Source of the DNA: Sphingobium nicotianae
GTDB lineage: Bacteria > Pseudomonadota > Alphaproteobacteria > Sphingomonadales > Sphingomonadaceae
Direction: 5' to 3'
Length of the DNA stretch: 64,000 bases
Assembly (NCBI RefSeq): GCF_018603885.1
Contig: NZ_JAHGAW010000008.1
Coordinates: forward strand, 186,001-250,000
Both the position numbers and the translations under genes were made by a program. Of this stretch, positions 1 through 7,875 are shown piece by piece. Numbering within the stretch: the first letter of the stretch is position 1; each line of letters opens with the position of its first letter. The notes under the pieces were generated by a model. It was not told where the DNA came from and made no database searches. It saw only the letters and a list, made by a program, of their open reading frames with translations.

Positions 1-1
1 G

Positions 2-487
2 GAGGAAGGGCTCGGCGCGGTCAGCCTGCGCAAGGTCGCGGCGCGGCTCGGCGTCAGCGTGTCCTCGCTCTATTGGCACGTGGCGGACAAGGACATGCTC
101 CTTGGCCTCATGTCCGCCTCCATCTTTCGCGCCTGCCTGGATGCTGTGCGGCCGGCGCCGAGCTGGCAGCGCTGGCTGCATGATTTCGGCCTGGCGCTAT
201 GGGACGCGCAGATTGCCATCCCCGAGGCGCGCCAACTCATCGTCATCGCTCGCCCGCAGGAAGGGCTGGCGGAGGAGTCGCTCACCTTCATCCTGCAATC
301 GCTCGGCGCGCTGGGCCTGCCGCGCGATCAGGCGATCGTCGCCCAGCGCTCGGTGCAGGCGCTGGTGACCGGCTGGACGACCCTGCGCTCGGCCCGGCCG
401 GATGCCGTCGGTGCCGATCGCGGCAGTTTCGTGGTGGCGCTCGACGTGCTGATCGGCGGCTGGGAGGCGCGCATCGGACAGTCGTGA
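2..487 (+). CDS. TetR-family transcriptional regulator (5' end outside window)
   Basis: The reading frame is open from the first bases of the window, so the N-terminus is missing; 161 residues remain. The visible part starts inside a helix-turn-helix (S-L-R-K-V-A-A-R-L-G-V then the recognition helix ending S-L-Y-W-H-V), the hallmark of TetR proteins of the tetracycline-repressor type. The remaining helical region fits a TetR_C ligand-binding and dimerisation domain. Such proteins repress a nearby efflux or catabolic gene, but the likely target lies outside the window. An internal GTG at 59 could be miscalled as a start, but it would cut through the HTH, so the gene clearly begins upstream. 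Confidence 0.85.
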   Translation, partial: EEGLGAVSLRKVAARLGVSVSSLYWHVADKDMLLGLMSASIFRACLDAVRPAPSWQRWLHDFGLALWDAQIAIPEARQLIVIARPQEGLAEESLTFILQSLGALGLPRDQAIVAQRSVQALVTGWTTLRSARPDAVGADRGSFVVALDVLIGGWEARIGQS

Positions 488-530
488 TGTAGGATGGAAT
501 CGCCCGCGTCCTGTTGAATGGAAACCCATC

Positions 531-602
531 CGTTCGTGTCGAGCGAAGTCGAGACACGCTCAGCGCTGTGCCAACGTGTCTCGACTTCGCTCGACACGAA
601 CG
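531..602. repeat. Perfect 28-bp inverted repeat (family A palindrome)
   Basis: Bases 531-558 are the exact reverse complement of 575-602, with a 16-nt loop. The arm reads cgttcgtgtcgagcgaagtc and continues gagacacg. It lies between the convergent TetR and ComB-like genes, so its transcript would form a long hairpin that could end or protect both mRNAs. Arms of this kind recur between genes in sphingomonad genomes (general knowledge). Confidence 0.85.
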
Positions 603-625
603 GCCGGGTCGGCCGACGTCCACCC

Positions 626-1345
626 CTACTGCCGATAGGCCCCGTCGACCAGCAGTGGCGCGCCGTCGCTCACGTCGAGGTCGATCGCCATTTCGACATC
701 GCCCTCATAGCCGCCCTCGATCAGCTCGCGGCCGGACATGGAAGTGCGGATGAGATGGGCGAAGTCGGCCCGTGCGGCCTCGAAGGAGATGCGCGCCAGC
801 TCGGCTTCCGGCGCGCAGGGCAGGCCGAGCGCCGAGATGATCGCCCCCGCGCCCAGCCAGTCCTCGATCGCCGGGCGCAGGCTGTCGTCCTGCGGCCAGC
901 GCTCGCCGGCCGGAATGACGGCGATGTCGCGCCCGCCGGCAAAGGCGCGCACCGAATCGGCCAGCGCCGTCGCGTTGCGCAGGCACCCGGCGAACACCGG
1001 CGTGTCGCCGCAGGCCAGGGTCAGCGTCGATCCGTTGGGGGAGGGGAGCATGATCCGCGCGGCCGGCGCAGCCCCGGCGAGGCTGGCGGGCGAGAGGCTG
1101 TATTGCCCGCCCGCCGCAACCTTCCGGGGTAGAGCGAGCACCGCGCCCACGGCGCGGGCAGCTTCTTCCGCCCGCGCCGCGCCGTCCGCGCTGCGGTCGT
1201 AAGCATGGGGATAGATCAGCGCGCCGCGCGCCGTGGCCACGTCCACCGCCGTCGTGAAGGAGAGCACGTCGACGATCACGATGACGCCCGCCCGGTCGCG
1301 CAGCAGCTCGACGCCCTTGAGGCCCCATTCACAGCGGACGGTCAT
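626..1345 (-). CDS. 2-phosphosulfolactate phosphatase-like protein (ComB family)
   Basis: This 239-residue protein matches the usual ComB length. It has the family's acidic motif V-I-V-I-V-D-V-L-S-F-T-T near residues 21-32 (Asp26), a P-S-P-N-G-S-T segment, and V-I-P-A-G-E-R-W further on. ComB hydrolyses 2-phosphosulfolactate in coenzyme M synthesis, but many bacteria that make no coenzyme M carry homologues, so the substrate here is unknown. The ATG at 1345 is chosen because AGGAAACC lies just upstream and the family N-terminus aligns there; an in-frame start at 1399 would add 18 residues without family similarity. No coenzyme M gene is nearby. Confidence 0.75.
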   Translation of the reverse strand: MTVRCEWGLKGVELLRDRAGVIVIVDVLSFTTAVDVATARGALIYPHAYDRSADGAARAEEAARAVGAVLALPRKVAAGGQYSLSPASLAGAAPAARIMLPSPNGSTLTLACGDTPVFAGCLRNATALADSVRAFAGGRDIAVIPAGERWPQDDSLRPAIEDWLGAGAIISALGLPCAPEAELARISFEAARADFAHLIRTSMSGRELIEGGYEGDVEMAIDLDVSDGAPLLVDGAYRQ

Positions 1346-1532
1346 CTTCCGGTTTCCTTCCGCATCGTCGACGCGCCGACATGCGACAAGTTGATACAAA
1401 TTTTGCGTTTCGCGACAAAGTCTCGCGACAAGTCGGGGCTATACCCCATTTCAGCGCTTCTCCCACGGCGCTGAAGAAAACGGCGTTTCTCCCACGACGC
1501 CAATGAGTGAAGTCTCCCACTGATCCCACTCC

Positions 1533-1561
1533 GGCCCTCCCCGCTCCCACCGGGGAGGGCC
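1533..1561. repeat. GC-rich hairpin repeat
   Basis: Arms ggccctcccc (1533-1542) and ggggagggcc (1552-1561) are perfectly complementary around a 9-nt loop. It stands about 20 nt before the longer family-B repeat and may be a solo terminal arm of one of the GC-rich repeat families in this window. Confidence 0.7.
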
Positions 1562-1583
1562 AAGTGATTCGGGACTACACAAA

Positions 1584-1735
1584 CCCTCTCCCGCTTGCGG
1601 GAGAGGGAGGGAGTGCCGAAGGCACGGAAGGGTGAGGGTCTTCTGGAGGTTGCCGAAAGTAAGACCCTCATCCAACCGCACCTAATTCGCTTCGCTCAAA
1701 AAGGCTGCGTATCCTTCTCCCGCTTGGGGGAAGGG
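1584..1735. repeat. Family-B intergenic repeat, copy 1 (about 152 bp)
   Basis: The element begins with the hairpin ccctctcccgcttgcgggag..., contains gggtgagggtcttctgga and agaccctcatccaac, and ends with ttctcccgcttgggggaagg. The same order of blocks occurs at 11708-11840, so the two are copies of one dispersed element. This copy carries an extra segment (cctaattcgcttcgctcaaa) near its right end. No coding frame is conserved between copies. Confidence 0.8.
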
Positions 1736-1762
1736 TTGGCGGCGGCTCGATCGTCATGAAAC

Positions 1763-1798
1763 AAACGCCAAAACGCCCGGTCAGAGGCTGACCGGGCG
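1763..1798 (-). terminator. Rho-independent terminator of rpmJ
   Basis: Perfect 11-bp stem (1774-1784 with 1788-1798, sequence cgcccggtcag) and a 3-nt loop. On the minus strand it is followed by TTTTGGCGTTT. It lies about 50 nt beyond the rpmJ stop, as expected for the transcript's end. Confidence 0.8.
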
Positions 1799-1848
1799 TC
1801 GATTGTCTCGTCAAGCGGACCGAGGCGATCCGCTTCCGGCGCGGAAGC

Positions 1849-1974
1849 TCAGCCCTGGCGGGCCTTGAAGCGGCGCTGGGTCTTGTTGATCACATAGGTG
1901 CGCCCGCGACGACGGATCACGCGGTTGTCCCGGTGGCGGTCCTTGAGCGACTTGAGCGAGTTACGGATCTTCAT
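1849..1974 (-). CDS. rpmJ: 50S ribosomal protein L36
   Basis: Reading the minus strand from ATG at 1974 gives a 41-residue, very basic protein starting [11 protein letters not shown] and ending R-F-K-A-R-Q-G. It has the [14 protein letters not shown] core of L36. The 41-residue form without zinc-binding cysteines is typical of alphaproteobacteria. L36 binds 23S rRNA in the large ribosomal subunit. It is monocistronic, with its own terminator downstream. Confidence 0.95.
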   Translation of the reverse strand: MKIRNSLKSLKDRHRDNRVIRRRGRTYVINKTQRRFKARQG

Positions 1975-2086
1975 GATCGGGCTTCCGAATGATTCTGCAG
2001 GGCTGAAAACGAAGCCGCGCCTCTATGGGGGCATCGGCGCAAAGTCAAGGCACGCGGGGCGGAAAAAGCGGAAGCGGGGCGCCCGC

Positions 2087-2470
2087 TCAGGGCAACCGGC
2101 TCCCGAACACGCGCCGGATCGGGATCGTGTCTAGGTCGACACCCTCCAGGCAGCGCACATTGACCGCCCACCCCTCGAAGCGCGGCAGGCCCGCCGCTTC
2201 CTCGGTTGGGGTCAGCCCGCGCGGACGGCGAAACGGCTGGATGCCGCAGACCGGGCAGAAATAGTCGCGGGCCGTCTGCGTGTGGAACGTGTAGAGACTC
2301 AGATGCTCGATCGGCGTCAGCAGGCGCAGATCCTTCTCCGCCACGCGATGGTTGAGCGCGCCGCGCTGCCGGCAGATTGAGCAGTCGCAGGCGCGCACAT
2401 GATCGAGATCGGCCGTCACCTCGAACCGCGTCCGGCCGCAGTGACACGCGCCCTGATAGGTCTGCCTCAT
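2087..2470 (-). CDS. GFA-family (glutathione-dependent formaldehyde-activating-like) zinc protein
   Basis: This 127-residue protein has the zinc-binding cysteine layout of the GFA/CENP-V fold: C9-H-C11, C28-D-C30 with C33, and C72-P-V-C75. The family takes its name from an enzyme proposed to speed S-hydroxymethylglutathione formation, but most members have no proven reaction, so only the fold is assigned. The ATG at 2470 follows a GGGGGGAT purine tract and gives the usual start M-R-Q-T-Y-Q-G-A-C-H-C; an upstream start at 2500 is possible. It is transcribed toward rpmJ but with a 112-nt gap, so probably alone. Confidence 0.8.
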   Translation of the reverse strand: MRQTYQGACHCGRTRFEVTADLDHVRACDCSICRQRGALNHRVAEKDLRLLTPIEHLSLYTFHTQTARDYFCPVCGIQPFRRPRGLTPTEEAAGLPRFEGWAVNVRCLEGVDLDTIPIRRVFGSRLP

Positions 2471-2743
2471 GCGAAATCCCCCCTGTCCTACATCGCGCAT
2501 AGCGAGTCATGCTGTCCCCGATCAGACCTGAGCCGTTCGGGCGACTCGGGCGGCGGAGTTTTTACAATTGCGCCACCCCGTGAACTTCGTGATTTTCGAC
2601 CGAAAATGACGCGCAAATCGGATGCTGCCATGCCACAGTCGCCCGACAATGTTGATCGCCGCCCGCTAAGGGTGCACTCCTGTCCGGTCACGAAATTGCG
2701 CCGCGATCGTTGTGGGATCGGCGGCAGAGAGGATGGACGGGCA

Positions 2744-3337
2744 ATGACGCGCTTCAGACATATCATGGCTTCGGCGCTGCCGGCGCTCCTGCTGACGGGC
2801 TGCGCCACCGCGCTGGCACCGGTCGACGTGACGCGCTTCCATGGCGATGCGGTCGCGCGGCAGGGGCGGGTGCTGCTCGTGCCGGGCGATGCGGCCGACG
2901 CCGGCAGCCTGGAGTTCCGCACCACCGCCAATGCCGTCGGCGCGGCATTGACGCGCACCGGCTTCTCCGTCGTCGACGGCGGCGCCGCCGATTTCGAGGC
3001 GGTGATCGACACGACGCGCGACACGCTCGCGCCCGCCGAGCAGCGGCGCTCGCCGGTCAGCGTCGGGGTCGGCGGATCGACCGGCAGCTACGGCAGCGGT
3101 CTGGGCCTTGGCATCGGCATCAATCTCTCCGGCAAGCCCAAGCCGGTGGTGGCGACACGCCTGCGCGTCCAGCTCCGCCGGGTCAGCGACAGGACCGCCA
3201 TCTGGGAAGGCCGCGCCGAGACGCAGGCGAAGCAGGGCACGCCCGCCGCGCAGCCGGGTCTGGCCGCGGGCAAGCTCGCCGACGCGCTGTTCAGGGACTA
3301 TCCTGGTCCCTCGGGTCAGACTATCACGGTGAAATGA
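2744..3337 (+). CDS. Putative outer-membrane lipoprotein, DUF4136-like
   Basis: This 197-residue protein starts with a lipoprotein signal whose lipobox L-L-T-G-C puts the lipidated cysteine at residue 20. The mature part has a glycine-rich run near residues 105-130 ([11 protein letters not shown]) and the C-terminal [10 protein letters not shown] seen in DUF4136-type envelope lipoproteins. Function is unknown. ATG 2744 is chosen for the agagagga element upstream and because it gives a normal signal peptide; longer open sequence upstream looks non-coding. Its stop overlaps the next gene's start (ATGA at 3334-3337), so the two are translationally coupled. Confidence 0.8.
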   Translation: MTRFRHIMASALPALLLTGCATALAPVDVTRFHGDAVARQGRVLLVPGDAADAGSLEFRTTANAVGAALTRTGFSVVDGGAADFEAVIDTTRDTLAPAEQRRSPVSVGVGGSTGSYGSGLGLGIGINLSGKPKPVVATRLRVQLRRVSDRTAIWEGRAETQAKQGTPAAQPGLAAGKLADALFRDYPGPSGQTITVK

Positions 3338-4491
3338 CCGACCAGACCAGGAGCGCGGCCGCCGCGCTGAGCATCACCAGCGTCTTCGACAGCGGCAATA
3401 TCGTCGTCGAGGGCATCGACGGAACCACCGCCACCCTCTCGATCCGCAAGGACAATGAGAGCGACTTCTTCCAGTGGTTCCATTTCCGCGCCGCCGCCCC
3501 GGCCGGCACGGCGCTGACCCTGCGCATCACCGGCCTCGCGGCCTCCGCCTATCCGGACGGCTGGGCCGATTATGGCGCCTGCGTCTCGGAGGATCGCGAG
3601 ACGTGGCGCCGCGCCACTTCCAGCTACGACGTGAACGAGGCTGGCGGCACGCTGACGGTGCGCTACACCTTGGAGAGCGACGCCGCCTGGTTCGCCTATT
3701 TCGCGCCTTACTCGCTGGAACGGCATCACGATCTGGTTGCACAGGCCGGTGCCTGCGACGGCGTGACCCTGCGCCAGCTCGGCTTCAGCCTCGATGGCCG
3801 GCCGATCGACTGCCTCGAGCTGGGCACCGGCGCCAAACCCATCTGGTTCATCGCCCGCCAGCATCCCGGCGAGTCCATGGCCGAGTGGTGGATGGAAGGC
3901 GCGCTGGACATGCTGACCGACCCCGGCAATGTCCACGCCCGCAAGCTGCTCGCCGCCTGCAGGATCTACATCGTTCCGAACATGAACCCCGATGGTTCGA
4001 CGCGGGGACACCTTCGCACCAATGCGGCAGGCGTCAATCTCAACCGCGAGTGGCATGCGCCAAGCGCCGAGCGCTCGCCCGAAGTGCTGTGCGTGCGCGA
4101 CCGGATGGACGAGACCGGTGTCGCCTTCGCCATGGACGTGCATGGTGACGAGGCGATCCCGGCCGTCTTCCTCGCCGGTTTCGAGGGCATCCCGTCGATC
4201 AAGGACGCGCAGCTCGCTTCGTTCCGCAAGTATCGCGACACGCTGGCGGTCCGCACGCCCGATTTCCAGACCCGCCTCGGCTATCCCGAGGCGCGGCCCG
4301 GCAAGGCCAATCTCTCCATGGCCACCGCCCAGCTCGCCGAGCGCTACGGCGCCGTCGCGATGACGCTGGAAATGCCGTTCAAGGACAATGTCGACATGCC
4401 CGATCCCGCCCAGGGCTGGAGCCCCGAGCGCTCGATGCAGCTCGCCCGCGACTGCCTGGCGACGTTGGCGGAGATGGTGGAGGAGATTTGA
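3334..4491 (+). CDS. M14-family zinc carboxypeptidase, cytosolic carboxypeptidase-like
   Basis: This 385-residue protein has an N-terminal beta-sandwich carrying F-F-Q-W-F-H-F (46-51) and Y-F-A-P-Y-S (122-127), as in the cytosolic carboxypeptidase (CCP/Nna1-like, M14D) group. The peptidase domain shows zinc ligands H177-P-G-E180 and H270 (D-V-H-G-D-E), the substrate-binding region [13 protein letters not shown], and catalytic Glu346 (T-L-E-M-P-F). No signal peptide is seen, so it should be cytoplasmic. Eukaryotic relatives trim glutamate side chains; the bacterial substrate is unknown. It overlaps the stop of the lipoprotein gene by 4 nt. Confidence 0.88.
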   Translation: MTDQTRSAAAALSITSVFDSGNIVVEGIDGTTATLSIRKDNESDFFQWFHFRAAAPAGTALTLRITGLAASAYPDGWADYGACVSEDRETWRRATSSYDVNEAGGTLTVRYTLESDAAWFAYFAPYSLERHHDLVAQAGACDGVTLRQLGFSLDGRPIDCLELGTGAKPIWFIARQHPGESMAEWWMEGALDMLTDPGNVHARKLLAACRIYIVPNMNPDGSTRGHLRTNAAGVNLNREWHAPSAERSPEVLCVRDRMDETGVAFAMDVHGDEAIPAVFLAGFEGIPSIKDAQLASFRKYRDTLAVRTPDFQTRLGYPEARPGKANLSMATAQLAERYGAVAMTLEMPFKDNVDMPDPAQGWSPERSMQLARDCLATLAEMVEEI

Positions 4492-4509
4492 AGAGGCGCT
4501 TGAGAAGGC

Positions 4510-5220
4510 TCAGCCGAACACTTCCTCAAAGAAATCCGTCATCGCCTTCCAGCTCCGCCGGTTGGTGTCGGGCTGGAAGCCGAAGGCCGGGCTCGGCGGG
4601 GTGTCGTCGGCAGTGAAGGCATGGCCGGTGCGGCTGTAGCTGATGAACTGCCAGTCGGCATCTGCCTCGGTCAGTTCCTTGCAGAGCGCGACCTTCGCGT
4701 CTGGCGGACAGAGGCTGTCGTTCCAGCCGTCGCAGATCAGCAGCTTGGCGGTGATCGCGGCGTTGGGGAAGGGCGGTGCGTCGTACACGCCGTGGAAGCT
4801 CACGCCGCCCTTGATGTCCGCCCCGGCACGGGCGAGGTCGAGCACGCACTTGCCCCCGGCGCAAAAGCCGATCGCGCCCAGCTGCGCGCCGTCCACTCCG
4901 GGCTGCTTCCTGAGTTCCGCCATAGCGTCGAGCAGCCGTTCCTTCACAAGCGCCCTGTCGTCCATGAAATCGTGCAGCAGCTTCCCGGCCTCTTCCATGG
5001 ATGCCGCGCGCTTGTCCTGCCCATAATAGTCGACGACCAGCACCTTGTAGCCGAGCGCGGCGAGCGTCTCGGCCTTGGCATAGTCCCATTCCTTGACGCC
5101 CCAGAAATTGGGGAAGAGCAGGATACCCGGCTGGGTGCCGGCGTCCGCGTCGCTCACGAACATGGATTCGAACGGGCCGCCGGGACCCTCATGGATGTGC
5201 ACTGTCCGCTCGATTGCCAT
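4510..5220 (-). CDS. Dienelactone hydrolase family protein
   Basis: This 236-residue alpha/beta hydrolase has the family triad Cys120 (G-F-C-A-G-G), Asp168 (C-D-G-W-N-D) and His200 (R-T-G-H-A-F), and a Y-Y-G segment after strand 3. Dienelactone hydrolases open lactone rings in chloroaromatic breakdown, but many chromosomal homologues act on unknown esters, and no aromatic pathway genes are near. It is convergent with the M14 gene (18-nt gap) and divergent from gpmA. The start ATG at 5220 follows a purine-rich GAAGGAGAAGCAGC element. Confidence 0.85.
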   Translation of the reverse strand: MAIERTVHIHEGPGGPFESMFVSDADAGTQPGILLFPNFWGVKEWDYAKAETLAALGYKVLVVDYYGQDKRAASMEEAGKLLHDFMDDRALVKERLLDAMAELRKQPGVDGAQLGAIGFCAGGKCVLDLARAGADIKGGVSFHGVYDAPPFPNAAITAKLLICDGWNDSLCPPDAKVALCKELTEADADWQFISYSRTGHAFTADDTPPSPAFGFQPDTNRRSWKAMTDFFEEVFG

Positions 5221-5354
5221 GCTGCTTCTCCTTCACGTTCGCCTGTCTATGCGCCTGCGGGCGGTTTCATGACGGATTGTGATGGCCCGGACAAGTTGCA
5301 CCGCCGTGAAATCGCGCTATCAGGCCCCCAATATCGACAGACTGGAGCCCTGCC

Positions 5355-6041
5355 ATGCCGACCCTCGTCCTCATCCGCCACGGCCAGTCCGCCTGGAACC
5401 TGGAGAATCGCTTCACCGGCTGGTGGGACGTGGACGTGACCGAGAAGGGCGCTGCGGAGGCCAAGGCGGCCGGCGAGCTGATGGCTGCCAAGGGTCTCGA
5501 CTTCGATCAGTGCTTCGCCTCGGTCCAGCTGCGCGCGATCAAGACGCTCAACATCGCGCTGGAGGCGATGGGCCGCCTGTGGCTGCCGGTCGAGAAGGAC
5601 TGGCGCCTCAACGAGCGCCACTATGGCGGCCTGACCGGCCTCGATAAAGCGGAGACGGCGGCCAAACATGGTGCCGACCAGGTGCTGATCTGGCGCCGCA
5701 GCTTCGACATCCCGCCGCCGCCGCTGGCGCCGGGCGGCGAGTATGACCTCTCGAAAGATCGCCGCTATGCCGGCATCGCGATCCCCAATACCGAGAGCCT
5801 CAAGGACACGATCGCCCGCGTCCTGCCTTATTGGGAAAGCCGCATCGCGCCGGAGCTGCGGGCTGGCAAGCGCGTGCTGATCTCGGCCCACGGCAACTCG
5901 CTGCGCGCGCTGGTCAAGCATCTCTCGGGCATTCCGGACGACGAGATCACCAGCCTCGAAATCCCGACCGGCCAGCCGATCGTCTATGAGCTGGATGACG
6001 AGTTGAAGGCGGTGGATCGCTATTATCTCTCGGAGCGGTGA
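5355..6041 (+). CDS. gpmA: 2,3-bisphosphoglycerate-dependent phosphoglycerate mutase
   Basis: This 228-residue cytoplasmic enzyme interconverts 3- and 2-phosphoglycerate in glycolysis and gluconeogenesis. The phosphohistidine is His9 in L-I-R-H-G-Q-S. The other catalytic residues are Arg60, Glu87 ([11 protein letters not shown]) and His179 (S-A-H-G-N-S-L-R). Length and motif spacing match cofactor-dependent GpmA. It stands alone on the plus strand, divergent from the dienelactone hydrolase with a 134-nt promoter gap. Confidence 0.95.
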   Translation: MPTLVLIRHGQSAWNLENRFTGWWDVDVTEKGAAEAKAAGELMAAKGLDFDQCFASVQLRAIKTLNIALEAMGRLWLPVEKDWRLNERHYGGLTGLDKAETAAKHGADQVLIWRRSFDIPPPPLAPGGEYDLSKDRRYAGIAIPNTESLKDTIARVLPYWESRIAPELRAGKRVLISAHGNSLRALVKHLSGIPDDEITSLEIPTGQPIVYELDDELKAVDRYYLSER

Positions 6042-6132
6042 GGGGGCGGCGGCCTCCATCCGAGGAAAGACAGGTACTCGCCGCTTCTAAAGAAGTTTCG
6101 CGTCTCGACACTGCACAACGCACCGGCGAACC

Positions 6133-6411
6133 CTATTGCGCAACCAGATCCCGCTCCTCGGGGTGCCGCTGCAGATAGGCCACGATGTAGCTGCACTGCG
6201 GCACGATCTTGAGCCCACGGGCGCGGATATCGGCAAGCATGCCCTTGACCAGCTGCCCGGCAAGGCCGCGACCCTGCAGCGCCGGGGGCGTTTCGGTATG
6301 GACGATCAGCAGCTTGTCGCCCTGCGGCCGATAGTCGGCGAAGACGAGGCCGCCGTCGACCTCCAGCTCGTAGCGATGCAGCGCTTCATTGTGGCGTATG
6401 TTTCCCGACAT
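6133..6411 (-). CDS. Small GNAT-type N-acetyltransferase (COG2388/NATD1-like)
   Basis: This 92-residue protein has the compact GNAT core of the YidJ/NATD1 group: H-T-E-T-P-P-A-L-Q-G-R-G-L-A acetyl-CoA-binding turn (residues about 39-52) followed by a helix and the C-terminal C-S-Y-I-V-A-Y-L strand. Substrate unknown. Its ATG directly follows the stop of the upstream diguanylate cyclase gene (TGA then ATG, no gap), so the two form an operon read on the minus strand. It is convergent with gpmA. Confidence 0.85.
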   Translation of the reverse strand: MSGNIRHNEALHRYELEVDGGLVFADYRPQGDKLLIVHTETPPALQGRGLAGQLVKGMLADIRARGLKIVPQCSYIVAYLQRHPEERDLVAQ

Positions 6412-7032
6412 TCAGGCGCCTCCGTAGCCGTTTCCGATGCGCCGCTTGGCGGAATACATGGCCATGTCGGCGCGGGCGATCGCGGAGAAGTCGCTGTCGC
6501 CGGGGCGCAGCGCGGTGCAGCCGAACGAGGCGGAGAGCATGAGGACATCCTCGCCGAACCGGCATTCCGAGGCCGCGATGGCGGCGGCGAGCTGGCTCGC
6601 CTTGTCGCGGGCCCCATCCTCGGTCACGCCATCGAGCAACAGCGCGAACTCGTCTCCGCCGACACGCGCGGCGATGTCCGTGCTGCGCACCGAGGCGGCC
6701 AGCAGGCGCGAGATATGCAGCAGCGCATAGTCGCCGGCGCTGTGGCCGTAATTGTCGTTGATCAGCTTCATGCCGTTGACGTCGACGAAGACCAGGGCGG
6801 CGAGGGTGCCGTATCGTTCCAGGCGGCTGAGGCGATCGGCGAGGCACGAGATGAAATGGCGGCGATTGAACAGCGGCGTGAGCGTGTCGCGCACCACCAG
6901 CCGCTCGAGCTCCTCATTGGCGAGTTGCAGCAGCCGCAGCTCTCTGCGGAGCGCGAAAACCTCTTGTTCCAGTGCCGGGAGGTCGCCGCCGTTTGAGTCG
7001 CGCGCGACGTCCCGGGTAGTGGCTCGTGCCAA
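6412..7032 (-). CDS. Diguanylate cyclase (GGDEF domain) without sensor domain
   Basis: This 206-residue protein makes cyclic di-GMP from two GTP. After a short N-terminal coiled-coil (about 20-48), the GGDEF domain carries metal-binding D84 (F-V-D-V-N-G) and the active-site GGDEF at 125-129. R116-S-T-D119 stands five residues before it, which is the RxxD allosteric inhibitory site, so product feedback is expected. No membrane segment or recognised sensor domain is present, so activity would be controlled by dimerisation through the coiled-coil or by expression. It is first in a two-gene unit with the acetyltransferase. Confidence 0.92.
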   Translation of the reverse strand: MARATTRDVARDSNGGDLPALEQEVFALRRELRLLQLANEELERLVVRDTLTPLFNRRHFISCLADRLSRLERYGTLAALVFVDVNGMKLINDNYGHSAGDYALLHISRLLAASVRSTDIAARVGGDEFALLLDGVTEDGARDKASQLAAAIAASECRFGEDVLMLSASFGCTALRPGDSDFSAIARADMAMYSAKRRIGNGYGGA

Positions 7033-7261
7033 GCTCTACCTCCCTTGCGCGACCAAGATGTGAACCCGTTTTACGAAGTATAGTTTCATGTTTTGATTTT
7101 TGCAGCCCCAAAAGAGCGACCGGTCCCGAAGCTGGACCGTTTTGATCGGTTGTGCCGCCTGCCCCTGATCTCTATTGGCGAGCGAATTAACGAAAGGTTT
7201 CCAGCCGACATGTCCAGGCGCATTAGGCATGGATTTAGGCGATAAGGTCGGGGCGGGTAAG

Positions 7262-7738
7262 ATGGTGAAAATAGGCGTGATCATGGGCTCGCAATCCGAT
7301 TGGGAGACCATGCGCCATACGTCCGACACGCTCAAAACGCTCGATGTGCCGCATGAATGCCGTATCGTCTCGGCGCACCGCACGCCCGACCGGATGGCTG
7401 ACTATGCCAAAAACGCGGCAGGACGTGGGCTGGAGATCATCATCGCGGCCGCCGGCGGCGCGGCGCACCTGCCGGGCATGACCGCCGCCATGACGCGCCT
7501 GCCTGTGCTCGGCGTGCCGATCCAGTCCGCCGCGCTCTCGGGCGTCGACAGCCTCTATTCCATCGTCCAGATGCCCGGCGGCATCCCTGTCGGCACGCTT
7601 GCGATCGGCAAGCCCGGCGCGATCAACGCCGCCCTGCTGGCGGCCGCCATTCTCGCCAATCACGATCCGGCGCTGGCCCGGCGGCTCGATGCCTGGCGCA
7701 AGCGGCAGACCGAGGCGGTGGCGGAGACGCCCGAATGA
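7262..7738 (+). CDS. purE: N5-carboxyaminoimidazole ribonucleotide mutase
   Basis: This 158-residue enzyme converts N5-CAIR to CAIR in purine synthesis. The N-terminal [12 protein letters not shown] motif, the A-H-R-T-P-D-R loop and the [11 protein letters not shown] turn are those of class I PurE. ATG 7262 gives the family start M-V-K-I-G-V-I-M-G; in-frame codons at 7175 and 7229 would add a tail without similarity. purK follows on the same strand but is split off by an 89-bp palindromic repeat. Confidence 0.95.
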   Translation: MVKIGVIMGSQSDWETMRHTSDTLKTLDVPHECRIVSAHRTPDRMADYAKNAAGRGLEIIIAAAGGAAHLPGMTAAMTRLPVLGVPIQSAALSGVDSLYSIVQMPGGIPVGTLAIGKPGAINAALLAAAILANHDPALARRLDAWRKRQTEAVAETPE

Positions 7739-7761
7739 GGTGCCTCGCACCCTCAGCATCT

Positions 7762-7850
7762 CGTCATTCCGGCGAACGCGGGAATCCAGTTGCAATGTCG
7801 ATGACGAGTGCGCCAATGCGGTCTGGATTCCCGCGTCCGCGGGAATGACG
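7762..7850. repeat. Family-E inverted repeat between purE and purK
   Basis: Arms 7762-7788 and 7824-7850 (27 nt each) are complementary at 25 of 27 positions; the right arm begins tggattcccgcgtccgcggg. The 89-bp element resembles the widespread gcggga-rich palindromes flanking proteobacterial genes. It sits wholly in the purE-purK gap and could modulate purK expression through an RNA hairpin. Confidence 0.85.
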
Positions 7851-7875
7851 GCAGTTTGGTGATCGGGAGCATCCC

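Larger units (their letters stand above)
1346..1848. other. Intergenic region with stacked repeats, no gene
   Basis: This 503-nt stretch separates the ComB-like gene from rpmJ. It holds a short direct repeat (tcgcgacaaagtc / tcgcgacaagtc, about 1410-1435) near the ComB-like promoter side, a perfect GC-rich hairpin at 1533-1561, a family-B repeat at 1584-1735 and the rpmJ terminator. Short open frames here run through repeat sequence and look non-coding. Confidence 0.7.

Noticed and set aside
626-1345. Evidence for coenzyme M synthesis
   Set aside because: Only a ComB-like gene is present; ComA, ComC and partners are absent from the window, and such homologues are common in bacteria without coenzyme M.
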